Shown: piece after piece, positions 25,284 through 32,908 of the stretch
How the letters are laid out: the number at the start of each line of letters is the position of its first letter
Numbering within the stretch: the first letter of the stretch is position 1
Origin: Kiritimatiellia bacterium
Lineage (GTDB): Bacteria; Verrucomicrobiota; Kiritimatiellia; UBA8416; JADHWI01
Direction of reading: 5' to 3'
Assembly (NCBI GenBank): GCA_030744755.1
Contig: JASLPY010000039.1
Span: forward strand, 1-46,957
DNA length: 46,957 nucleotides
Made by a program: the position numbers and the translations under genes
The notes under the pieces: generated by a model
Databases searched by the model: none
What the model saw: only the letters and a program-made list of their open reading frames with translations
What the model was told of the DNA's origin: nothing

Positions 25284-26621
25284 CTACACCAGCTTCCACC
25301 CATCCCTGTACGCCGGGTTCACAAACCTGTTCGCAGCATCATTGTTCGTGACACGCAAGTTCTTGCCGTCCCAGTCAATCTTCCCGTTTACCCGGATCGC
25401 TACGTTACCAAGAAGAACGACCTCGGCAAGGTGCGCGGCGTGATCCACGAAATTGGAGCCGGCCGGCTTGCCGCCCTTGCAGGCAATGAGCCATTCTTTG
25501 TAATGTCCGGGTGAACGCTCCAGGATGCGCGGAGGTTTCCCGTATTCCCTCATCCGTTCCTCCGGAATAAGGCGGTTCCCAAGTATCTTCCCCTTGTCAC
25601 CCACGTACATAATCCCGTCGTTGACGCCAAACTGGCGACCCGGTTCGAGCTCTTCTGGTCTCGGCGGCCGCATCCCGCCGTCGTACCAGATGATATCAAC
25701 TGCCTGTCTGTTGCCTTCGGCGGCGAACTTGTAACGGGTCATCGATGCAAGCGGAGCTGTTTCGTTACTGATGCTGTCCGGCCTCTGCCAGTTTGTTGAG
25801 CAGGACTCGACACTTGTCGGGTGCCCGAGTTTCAGGGCCTTGAACGCCGTCGAGAGCTGGTGACAGCCGATATCGCCGAGAACACCGGTGCCGAAATCCC
25901 ACCAGCCGCGCCATCTGAACGGCAGGTAGCGAGGATGGTAAGGACGTTCGGGCGCCGGCCCGAGCCAGAGATCCCAGTTGAGACCGCCCGGGACCTTGTG
26001 AGTGTCCGTTGGTCTTGGAATGCCGCGCTGGGATATGTCCGGCTTGCGGTTAGACCATGCATGGATCTCCTTAACGTTCCCTATCGCACCGTCCGCTATC
26101 ATCTCCTGTACGATCCTTGCGCTTTCCGTTGCCTGTCCCTGGTTGCCCATCTGGGTTGCAACCTTCGTTTCCGCGGCCACTTCACCGATCATCCTGGCTT
26201 CGTACACGGAATGAGTCAGAGGCTTCTGACAGAAGACGTGTTTGCCCATTTTCATCGCGGCCATGGTGATGATCGCGTGGTTGTGATCCGGCGTGGCGAT
26301 GGTTACGGCGTCGATATCCTTCTCTTTGTCAAACATCACGCGGAAGTCACTGTACACCTTGGCGTTGGGAAACTTCTTGAAGGTCCTGCCTGCATGGCGG
26401 TGATCGACATCGCAAAGCGCTACAACGTTCTCAGTTGCCCCGATTCTCTGTATGTCACCGGACCCCATGCCTCCAATCCCTATCCCCGCGACGTTGAGCT
26501 TCTCACTGGGTGGTGTGTGCTCGGGCCCGCCGAGGACGTGGCGAGGTACGATTGAGATTGTGGCCGCCGTCGCGGCAATAAAGGTGCGACGCGTTATCTT
26601 CCCATTATCTGTCTCACTCAT
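25284..26621 (-). CDS. Tat-exported Gfo/Idh/MocA family oxidoreductase 1
   Basis: A 445-residue protein starting with a twin-arginine signal (TRRTFIAATAATISIVPRHV, about residues 10-29), so it is probably translocated folded. The NAD(P)-binding Rossmann domain follows (VAGIGIGGMGSGDIQRIG, about 43-60), with VVALCDVD, ATPDHNHAIIT and the EKPL-equivalent QKPLTHSVYEA, then the C-terminal Gfo/Idh/MocA domain (WDLWLGPAPERPYHPRYLPFRWRGWWDFGTG). Members act on sugars or cyclitols; the substrate cannot be read from the sequence. It follows the PfkB gene on the same strand but is separated by about 360 bases of repeats, and has its own purine-rich AGAAGAGGAGAA site before the start. Confidence 0.9.
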   Translation of the reverse strand: MSETDNGKITRRTFIAATAATISIVPRHVLGGPEHTPPSEKLNVAGIGIGGMGSGDIQRIGATENVVALCDVDHRHAGRTFKKFPNAKVYSDFRVMFDKEKDIDAVTIATPDHNHAIITMAAMKMGKHVFCQKPLTHSVYEARMIGEVAAETKVATQMGNQGQATESARIVQEMIADGAIGNVKEIHAWSNRKPDISQRGIPRPTDTHKVPGGLNWDLWLGPAPERPYHPRYLPFRWRGWWDFGTGVLGDIGCHQLSTAFKALKLGHPTSVESCSTNWQRPDSISNETAPLASMTRYKFAAEGNRQAVDIIWYDGGMRPPRPEELEPGRQFGVNDGIMYVGDKGKILGNRLIPEERMREYGKPPRILERSPGHYKEWLIACKGGKPAGSNFVDHAAHLAEVVLLGNVAIRVNGKIDWDGKNLRVTNNDAANRFVNPAYRDGWKLV

Positions 26622-26981
26622 AGTAGATTCTCCTCTTCTCAGTTCGATCGCAATTAAGCTGCCAATATATGACCTCGTAAAAACACTTTCCGCCGTGAAG
26701 CTCTTCTCGCGAATCTCTGTAGCGGAACTTGCAAAAAGTTCCGAGGTTCACGGGGATCGGAAGTCTTAGCGACTACATCTGGAGATTCACGTCCCAGAGT
26801 CCCGTAGCTGAATTCGCCTGCCCTCCATAGCCGTTGGCGACGGAGGGTGAGAATTCAGACTGCAAAAAACTCGCCCCCTTTCGCCCTATCCCCATCCCCA
26901 CTTGGGCGTTGGATGTTGGACGTTGGGCGTTGGGCGTTCACTCCCCTCCCGATTGGGCGTTTACCCCGCGTCCCGCGGGGT
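26622..26981. other. Intergenic region with hairpins and a dispersed repeat
   Basis: No gene seen. It contains a hairpin in which GCCCTCC (about 26818-26824) pairs with GGAGGGT across an inverted GAATTC pair (about 26811-26855), and a dispersed GGGCGTTGGA unit at 26896-26950 related to the array at 25045-25275. Confidence 0.6.
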
Positions 26982-28199
26982 TCATTCTCTTCTCCCCCAT
27001 TCCATCCCCAGCGCCTTCTTCAACTCCGTCAACCCGGGATAAGACTCATTGCCCCGGATAACTTCCAATACTCTTTCGAATCCCGGCATCGAGTACCTGT
27101 CGGCGAGAGACGCTTTGATGTATAACGATGCCACAAGATTGCCTGCCTGAACAGCTTCCGTGAAGTCCATTGTTCCGTCTCTGAACTGCTCAAGGTTATT
27201 GGCCACATACGTGAGGAGGCCCGCCCTGAACGAATCTCCAGCGCCGACGAGATCCACGACTTCGCCTGTCATGAAACGTGATTCCACGAGGCGGGGATTA
27301 CTTCCGGACCCACCGGGCCCGATATGCTTCTCATGAGCACCATGGCTCACGGTCACGCCTAACAGCCTTGTCCTGCCCGATGTCCCATCACACCTTTCGG
27401 CGATGTATTGCAGGAAAGAGGGGATGTCCCCTCCCCCATCCCGGGCGCCGGCACGCGCGCCAATAGTGTTCTCGATCATCTTCGCCTCATCAGACGAAGT
27501 GAAGAAAATGTCAAGTTCCGGCAGGATCGGTTCAAGGAGTTTGTACTCAGGGACGGCTTCACCCGAACTGATAAGGCCCTCCGGGTCACTGGCGAGTGTA
27601 TGGCTATCAACTATTGTGAGAGCACCGTTTCTCCGGCACCACGCTATGAAGTCAGCGAGATCCTTCCCCCCGTTGGCATCACCTCTCTTTGAGAGTCCAG
27701 AGTACATGTAGTAAACAATCCTGGGCCTGAGACGTTCCACGACACCCTTGAACTGTTCGAAATCGAAGTCATGGTTGGCTCCCGGAAAATACCCGATACC
27801 ACCCCGTTCTTCACTGTCAGAACAATGGATAAAGGTTGTTCCGGTAGGCAGCCCGGGGTGAATGCAGGTCTCCGACATATCCACGTCGTGCGCTGCCATG
27901 ACATCGTGGAAATAGCGTCCCTGTGCATCAAGGCCGTCGAACTCTCCTTTTCCCAGGTTGACCCCAACAGCCACATCCAACCCCATGGCCGACATCAGGG
28001 GAGCCGTGTTACCCGGCCCCCCGGCAGTCGCATTCCCCTCTGCATTCCAGGCCGCGAACTCCTCCTGCGAGAAATCGGGCATATCCTCGATTTCACATTT
28101 GGCCAGGCCACCTTTTCCAACAAGGTCATCAAGGAAGCAGAACTGGGGGCCCCGGTAATCGATTACCGCGGTGTTCAGGACAAGAATATCTACCGGCAT
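26982..28199 (-). CDS. PfkB family carbohydrate kinase
   Basis: The 405-residue protein is a ribokinase/PfkB-type sugar kinase. The N-terminal substrate region is recognisable (GNATAGGPGNTAPLMSAMGLDVAVG) and the C-terminal signature VDLVGAGDSFRAGLLTY carries the catalytic aspartate (GAGD). It is longer than ribokinase (about 310 residues). The start at 28199 (MPVDILVLNTAV) follows AAGGAGTCGACG; the frame continues 14 codons upstream but without a site. It lies between an isomerase-like gene and an oxidoreductase on the same strand, suggesting a sugar-degradation set in which an isomerised ketose is phosphorylated. Confidence 0.88.
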   Translation of the reverse strand: MPVDILVLNTAVIDYRGPQFCFLDDLVGKGGLAKCEIEDMPDFSQEEFAAWNAEGNATAGGPGNTAPLMSAMGLDVAVGVNLGKGEFDGLDAQGRYFHDVMAAHDVDMSETCIHPGLPTGTTFIHCSDSEERGGIGYFPGANHDFDFEQFKGVVERLRPRIVYYMYSGLSKRGDANGGKDLADFIAWCRRNGALTIVDSHTLASDPEGLISSGEAVPEYKLLEPILPELDIFFTSSDEAKMIENTIGARAGARDGGGDIPSFLQYIAERCDGTSGRTRLLGVTVSHGAHEKHIGPGGSGSNPRLVESRFMTGEVVDLVGAGDSFRAGLLTYVANNLEQFRDGTMDFTEAVQAGNLVASLYIKASLADRYSMPGFERVLEVIRGNESYPGLTELKKALGMEWGRRE

Positions 28200-28265
28200 C
28201 GTCGACTCCTTATCGTGGAATTGCTCTGTCAAAAAACTCATACCCGGTTGTGGGGCGAATCAGAG

Positions 28266-28494
28266 CCTGTCCGAAAAGCCCCCAACGGGGCGAGATATAC
28301 CAGCCCAGGGCAACGCCCTGGGTAGAGAAAACAAAGGAAATTGAGCCCTGAAGGGGCGCGACATAACGCGATGCATGAGCAGACTTCCTATATCTCGCCC
28401 TTTCAGGGCTCATTTGTCGTTCCCGTGTTCCCCAGGGCGTTGCCCTGGGCTGGTATATCAAGCCCTTTCAGGGCAGAGACCCTTTTCGGACAGG
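28266..28494. mobile_element. 229-bp MITE-like element with 13-bp perfect terminal inverted repeats
   Basis: The ends are CCTGTCCGAAAAG (28266-28278) and CTTTTCGGACAGG (28482-28494). Inside is a second long inverted pair around CCAGCCCAGGGCAACGCCCT and several GAGCCCTGAAGGGC-like hairpins. No transposase is encoded, so it would be non-autonomous if mobile. No clear target-site duplication is visible. Confidence 0.6.
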
Positions 28495-28537
28495 TCCAAT
28501 CAGTTTCTGTGCGAGAATTGGGTCTGACTCCCAGTAA

Positions 28538-28662
28538 AACGGCCCTCCGGGCTGTTTATGCGGCAGAACGAGCGGCAGGAGAAGCGAGAATTGCTGTACT
28601 CTGCTCAATGTTCTCACAACTTCTGCCTCTGCATGTCTCTCTGAACAGCCCGGAGGGCCGTT
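28538..28662. repeat. Inverted repeat with 19-bp perfect arms
   Basis: AACGGCCCTCCGGGCTGTT at 28538-28556 is exactly complementary to the arm at 28644-28662. The 87-base centre has no gene. It sits between the MITE-like element and the isomerase gene stop. Confidence 0.8.
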
Positions 28663-28677
28663 CTACCGGGGAACCAC

Positions 28678-29709
28678 TCAACCCATCAAAGCAGACACGA
28701 TCATAAGATCGAGTTCTTCGTAGTCACGGGCTCCAATGAGCTCTTCGACCTTGGCCACATCAAGACTTCGCACAACCTCCAGAAGTCGCAGGAATATCTC
28801 GCGACTGTTGGAAAGGTGTTTGGTGGCGTCCCCTTTCTTCTGGGTCCGCATCGCCTTGACGTCGAGACCCACAAATTCGCCCCGCTTTCCGAAATCGTAC
28901 TTGTCCAGGATCCTGACCTGGTTGAACGCCCGTCGCAGATCGACGCTGCCGAAGCTCTTGTCTTCATCGAACTTGAGGCCATTCTGGTCATTGAGGTGGA
29001 CCGTGTAAAGCTTGTCACATGACAACGCAAACCCCATTTCATCTGACGGGTCGAGCCCGGCCAGGATTGCGTGCGCGCTTTCGATATTTACACCCACACG
29101 CGCCGGATCATCTGAGCGGTATGCGAGAGCTATGGCATGACCCGTCGTGGGAATGTAGGCCTGGTCCATGGGTTCGTTTGGTTTCGGTTCGATGGCTATT
29201 TTGATCTCGGGATCGTAGGCAAGCATATCGTTTATGGCCTCGACCAAGCGGTCAACCGCAACTTTGCTGTCTTTCGCTTCCCGGATGTATGTGCCCTCAC
29301 GGGCCAGCCAGAGAACTATAAGCTTTGTCTCAAGCGCGTTTGCGATGTCAATCGTCCTGCGGCTCCGATCCCTGGCGAATTCGCGGCAGGATGCATCGTT
29401 GGAAGTGTAACCGCCGTCAATTGTGCGCGGATCTTCCCATAGGCGCGGAGCGACGAACTCGGCTGCCAACCCTTCGCCGTCGAGCATGCTCTTCACTTCG
29501 GAGGCCTGTGCCTTGATCTCTGCGGGCCCAAGATCGTTCATGCCGGGGACTGCATCATCGTCGTGGAATTGAACGCCGTCAAAACCGAGGCTCTTGAATT
29601 GCCTGAGCTTGTCAGCAAACGCTATGCTGTCTCTGACGGTCGGCCCGAACGGGTCTGCTCCCTCATGAATGTTCCAGGGGCCAAAAGTAAAACGGTATTC
29701 TCCGGCCAT
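28678..29709 (-). CDS. Xylose-isomerase-like TIM-barrel protein, copy 1
   Basis: A 343-residue sugar isomerase of the xylose isomerase/AP-endonuclease-like TIM-barrel fold. It begins MAGEYRFTFGPWNIHEGADP and contains GFDGVQFHDDDAVP, APRLWEDPRTIDGGYTSNDA, KIAIEPKPNEPMDQAYIP, GVNIESAHAILAGLDP and TVHLNDQNGLKFDEDKSFGS; the Glu, Asp and His residues of these motifs fit the metal sites of xylose isomerase. Length and sequence suggest a true xylose/related-aldose isomerase rather than a DNA repair enzyme. The start at 29709 follows AAAGGGAGAG; the open frame extends 40 codons further but through the conserved promoter block. It is nearly identical to the protein at 41410-42441. A 38-base shared motif lies 58 bases upstream. 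Confidence 0.9.
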   Translation of the reverse strand: MAGEYRFTFGPWNIHEGADPFGPTVRDSIAFADKLRQFKSLGFDGVQFHDDDAVPGMNDLGPAEIKAQASEVKSMLDGEGLAAEFVAPRLWEDPRTIDGGYTSNDASCREFARDRSRRTIDIANALETKLIVLWLAREGTYIREAKDSKVAVDRLVEAINDMLAYDPEIKIAIEPKPNEPMDQAYIPTTGHAIALAYRSDDPARVGVNIESAHAILAGLDPSDEMGFALSCDKLYTVHLNDQNGLKFDEDKSFGSVDLRRAFNQVRILDKYDFGKRGEFVGLDVKAMRTQKKGDATKHLSNSREIFLRLLEVVRSLDVAKVEELIGARDYEELDLMIVSALMG

Positions 29710-29767
29710 AATGCTCTCCCTTTCCTTAGTTGATCTGGATAAAGTATGGCACGATTCCCAGTTTAGG

Positions 29768-29805
29768 CCTACGTGTGCCGGATCAATTACTTGTACTATT
29801 ATCTC
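29768..29805 (-). promoter_or_regulatory. Shared 38-bp regulatory motif, site A
   Basis: Read on the minus strand it begins GAGATAATAGTACAAGTAAT and ends TGATCCGGCACACGTAGGC. It lies 58 bases upstream of the isomerase copy 1 start and is almost identical to site E. See sites B to E for the other copies; all five align without gaps. Confidence 0.75.
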
Positions 29806-29900
29806 GATTCCTCGCCGCCGGACCGTCAATCCATGACCGCTTTATGGGCCCAATCCGGATCTTCCAACGGATATCCGGTGATCTTCGTTCCCCTACCCCC

Positions 29901-29978
29901 TCAATCTTCCACCCCAATCTCCCAGGGCCGGAACGACTCTCCCGGCAACAACTCTATCTTTTCAAGTCGAATGCGCAT
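29901..29978 (-). pseudogene. AraC-regulator remnant (N-terminal fragment)
   Basis: A 25-codon frame beginning at the ATG at 29978 reads MRIRLEKIELLPGESFR and then departs and stops; the intact AraC gene at 36218 begins MSIRLEKIALMPGESFR. Similarity continues upstream into site B, which matches the region before the intact araC. The remaining ~285 codons are missing. This is a decayed duplicate whose divergent promoter still serves the DUF1080 gene. Confidence 0.8.
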
Positions 29979-30016
29979 AGAACAGCCAAATACTGGCGGT
30001 TATCTCAGCAGAGAAC

Positions 30017-30054
30017 GAGACAATGATACAAGTAATTGAGCCGTGACGCGTAGA
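30017..30054 (+). promoter_or_regulatory. Shared 38-bp regulatory motif, site B
   Basis: Begins GAGACAATGATACAAGTAAT and ends TGAGCCGTGACGCGTAGA. It lies 138 bases upstream of the DUF1080 gene and 38 bases upstream of the araC remnant start at 29978, the same divergent layout as site D. Confidence 0.75.
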
Positions 30055-30192
30055 GTCTTTACCTGGGACGCGGTATCGTTCTATACGACATTATGTATAA
30101 AGGGAGAGCATCACGTATAGCCGGAACGAAAGTTGAATGGGATGGTCCGAAAATGAAATGTAAAACTCAAAGAAAACACACAGGAGATTAAA

Positions 30193-31335
30193 ATGAAAGA
30201 ATGGCTGGTAACGATATGTTATTTCACGGCATTAACACTCACAGTTAACGCAGCGGGCGTATCTTTAAAGCGTGGAATTACAGCAAATGGTGCAGGATAC
30301 CCAAATGAAGGCCCCAATTGTGTTGCCGACGGCAATGTCAACACGAAGTACTGCAACAAATCAAGTAGCATCTGGCTCCAGTATAGCTATGGTGATAAGA
30401 AGACAATGTTCAGCTACTCAATAATCTCAGCTAACGATCCGCCGGAGCGGGATCCCAAAGACTGGAAGCTATTCGGTTCAAACGATGGACAGAAGTGGAC
30501 CGAACTGGATAGTCGTTCAGGCGAGAGTTTTGCCGGCCGTTTCACCAAAAAAACGTTCATCGTAAAGAAGCCTGGCGATTACAGCGTCTACAAGCTGGAT
30601 GTTACTGCAAATCACGGTGCAGACATTTACCAGCTCGCCGAGCTATCATTTTCGGAAAGAAGGATTAAGGAACCCAAACGGTCCGAAGCACCCAAAGCAG
30701 TAACAAAGGAAAAGCCGTTTAACGGACAGAATCTTGACGGTTGGATAGCGACGGGGGAGCGGGGCCAGAATATGTGGAAAGTGGGTACAGCGCAGGTTTC
30801 GCTTGGCAATCCAATGCACCTGGTCGTGAAAGAGGGTGGGAATGAACTTGTTAATGCGCCGCCGGGACATGGTAAGAGCCGGAACTTCTATTCAGAGGCG
30901 ACGCATGGTGACGCTCTAATCGAGCTGGAGCTGATGGTGCCGAAAAGCTCTAACTCGGGGATATATGTGCATGGCAACTACGAGATACAGGTACTGGACA
31001 GCTATGGCAGGAAAAAGCTGGGTATGGGTGATATGGGTGCGATTTTCGGTGCGCAGCCGCCGAAGATGAATGCCTGCAAGAAGCCTGGCGAGTGGCAGAA
31101 ATACGAAATCTATTTTCACGCTCCAGAATTTGATGAGGGTGGCAAGAAGATCAAGAACGCCTTTTTTGAGAGAGTCATCCTTAACGGCAAGCTGATCCAG
31201 GAGAACATTGAGATGGAGGAATGTACGCCCGGCAGTGTTGATGGCAAAGAGAAGCCTGAGGGCCCGATCATGTTCCAGGGCGATCACGGGCCTGTTGCTT
31301 ACCGTAATATAGTAATTAAGCCGCTGCCGAAATAG
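30193..31335 (+). CDS. Secreted discoidin-like / DUF1080 (3-keto-disaccharide hydrolase-like) protein
   Basis: The 380-residue protein has a signal peptide (about residues 1-20, ending TVNAAG), an F5/8-type C (discoidin-like) region at about 25-155 (NCVADGNVNTKYCNK, WKLFGSNDGQKWTELDSRSGESF) and a C-terminal DUF1080 domain at about 173-378 (FNGQNLDGWIATGERGQNMW, SGIYVHGNYEIQVLDSYG, GPIMFQGDHGPVAYRNIVIK). DUF1080 proteins are laminin-G-like folds, and some cleave 3-keto-disaccharides; this fits nearby Gfo/Idh/MocA oxidoreductases that could form keto-sugars. CAGGAGA precedes the ATG. Lower GC and more A-rich codons than the cobamide genes. Confidence 0.88.
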   Translation: MKEWLVTICYFTALTLTVNAAGVSLKRGITANGAGYPNEGPNCVADGNVNTKYCNKSSSIWLQYSYGDKKTMFSYSIISANDPPERDPKDWKLFGSNDGQKWTELDSRSGESFAGRFTKKTFIVKKPGDYSVYKLDVTANHGADIYQLAELSFSERRIKEPKRSEAPKAVTKEKPFNGQNLDGWIATGERGQNMWKVGTAQVSLGNPMHLVVKEGGNELVNAPPGHGKSRNFYSEATHGDALIELELMVPKSSNSGIYVHGNYEIQVLDSYGRKKLGMGDMGAIFGAQPPKMNACKKPGEWQKYEIYFHAPEFDEGGKKIKNAFFERVILNGKLIQENIEMEECTPGSVDGKEKPEGPIMFQGDHGPVAYRNIVIKPLPK

Positions 31336-31367
31336 AACCTCTGATTGAGCCTTTTCCGCTGTGGGAG

Positions 31368-31545
31368 TTTTTTGACAGGATTAGGGATGATTGGAGATGA
31401 TGAGAGGGATAGGAGGTGGCATAAACTTGAGGCCGGTTTCATTTTCAGAGGAAACTCACAATTTTGAGCCATCATTCTGCGAAACCAGCATCAAATTCAT
31501 GACACAATCCCATCATCTTCAATCATCCCCAATCCTGTCAAAAAG
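31368..31545. repeat. 178-bp element with about 34-bp inverted ends
   Basis: The left end TTTTTTGACAGGATTAGGGA (31368 on) continuing TGATTGGAGATGATG pairs, with two or three mismatches, with the right end CATCATCTTCAATCATCCCC continuing AATCCTGTCAAAAAG to 31545. No gene is inside. Confidence 0.75.
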
Positions 31546-32038
31546 ACTCTCCGGCTAGATGATATCCACAGTTGTGCACACCTAAAACGCTATTTTCTCG
31601 GCCACAAGCCCGCATACTCACACACCCAACCTGGGGTAAAGACTTTTTCACACCCTCGATCTGCAGTGCTATCATTGATCAAAACAACAGGGGAAACAGC
31701 TCTGATTGACACAGCGCGGGCTTCGCCCGCAACCCGATAGCCAATGTCAACAAGGGAGGGTCCCCGCCACGATTAGGTGGGTGGATAGCGTGCGCAGGGG
31801 GTCTCAGTGCCTCCGGCAAGCCACGGCGTAGCGAAGCGAAGACGGGCGTAGCGGGTGGTGAGTCTCCCTGCTTTCCGCGGAATTCTTCAATTCAGTTTGG
31901 CGGCCGAACGACAACACGCCAGTAAAGTCACTTGTTTTTGGGGCCGTCTCATGGCCGATGGGATGGTAGTGTCTGTTATCCTGAGAGATTGAGCCAGATC
32001 GCTAGAGCGATGGTCGAATTCTGAAATAGAGAGGATTT

Positions 32039-32140
32039 AGCATTATCTCAATTACACATCGTAACTTCATCTCTTCGGCCGCTGCTGCTGGGGCTGCTTT
32101 AACATCTATTTTCACTAGCGTCCCATACGGAAGAGGGGAT
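32039..32140 (+). pseudogene. Possible remnant of a Tat-signal protein
   Basis: One frame reads ITHRNFISSAAAAGAALTSI, which looks like a twin-arginine signal (RRNFISSAAAAGAALTS) with one arginine lost and no start codon; it then runs into the repeat at 32144. It could be the residue of an exported oxidoreductase or similar protein. Confidence 0.4.
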
Positions 32141-32143
32141 TGT

Positions 32144-32337
32144 ACCACGGAGGCACGAAGGCACGGAGGAGATGGCGGAAATGTTGGAGAGGGAGAGGAG
32201 TAGAGCCGAGCCTGAGGTCATACCTCCTCTCTCTCCAAGTACAAGCGTGAGCGAACAGGTCAGGGCCTTCCCAGGGCATGACCTGTTCGCGAACCTCCGT
32301 GATGGTCTTAACTCCGAGTCTCCGTGCCTCCGTGGTG
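32144..32337. repeat. Inverted-repeat element with CCACGGAGGCACG-type ends
   Basis: ACCACGGAGGCACGAAGGCA at the left pairs with TCTCCGTGCCTCCGTGGT at the right, with a strong internal hairpin GCGAACAGGTCA/TGACCTGTTCGC near 32252-32291. The end sequence resembles a repeat common in PVC-group genomes. Confidence 0.65.
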
Positions 32338-32697
32338 AATCTTGTATTCTCGAATGCAGGTTGGGTGGCGGTGGGTGGCAATGCTAACGAAATCGGGTTT
32401 TTGTGTGCCAGAATGATGGCTTATGGGCTGGAGACGATCATGACACGATGGACGGTCTTGCCACACAGGGCGCCAATGTGGCGACGGTCACTGGTCCAGA
32501 GATGTGTGCAGCCCGCCCCGATCGCTCTCCGGCCAGGATGGGCTCGTCCTTCTCGGCCACGGCAATGGCTACAGGTCTCCAGCAAGAGGTCTGTCTGAAG
32601 GAAGATGGGGTCTGTCCCTCTCGAATTCCTCTAGCTCTTGCCGGCCCCCGTTCAGCGGAAGGACGGAACCTGGCTCGAGCCTGCCCCATCGTCCATC

Positions 32698-32765
32698 GTA
32701 ATCGTCGCCCGTAATCGTCAACCGATCCTTCCACCCCCCGGTGGACGATTACGGGCGACGATTAC
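32698..32765. repeat. Inverted repeat with 22-bp arms
   Basis: GTAATCGTCGCCCGTAATCG, extending TC, at 32698-32719 is complementary to 32744-32765; the right arm is followed by further GATTACG repeats. It could form a long hairpin. Confidence 0.75.
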
Positions 32766-32908
32766 GGATTACGATTCCCTCCGGTCGTTCCGTTCTCTCT
32801 CCACTCCCCAACAAGCCAACACCGGCGGCCGGGTTGCCCCAACCGCCGGCGTTCGTTCACTGATTCACACACATCGCGCCACAGGCGCAAGGCGTCACTC
32901 GTCCCACC

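Larger units (their letters stand above)
31336..32908. other. 1.57-kb gene-free stretch of repeats and debris
   Basis: Apart from the inverted-repeat elements listed separately, this stretch holds GC-rich repeat-like sequence at about 31690-31880 (GCGGGCTTCGCCCGC hairpin; CGTAGCGAAGCGAAGACG) and short open frames without start signals. I see no intact gene, no RNA gene and no CRISPR structure. Confidence 0.6.

Noticed and set aside
24520..25443. 307-codon plus-strand frame over cobA and the repeats
   Set aside because: It is antisense to CobA and then runs through the GGGCGTTGGA repeats; no start signal and no domain.
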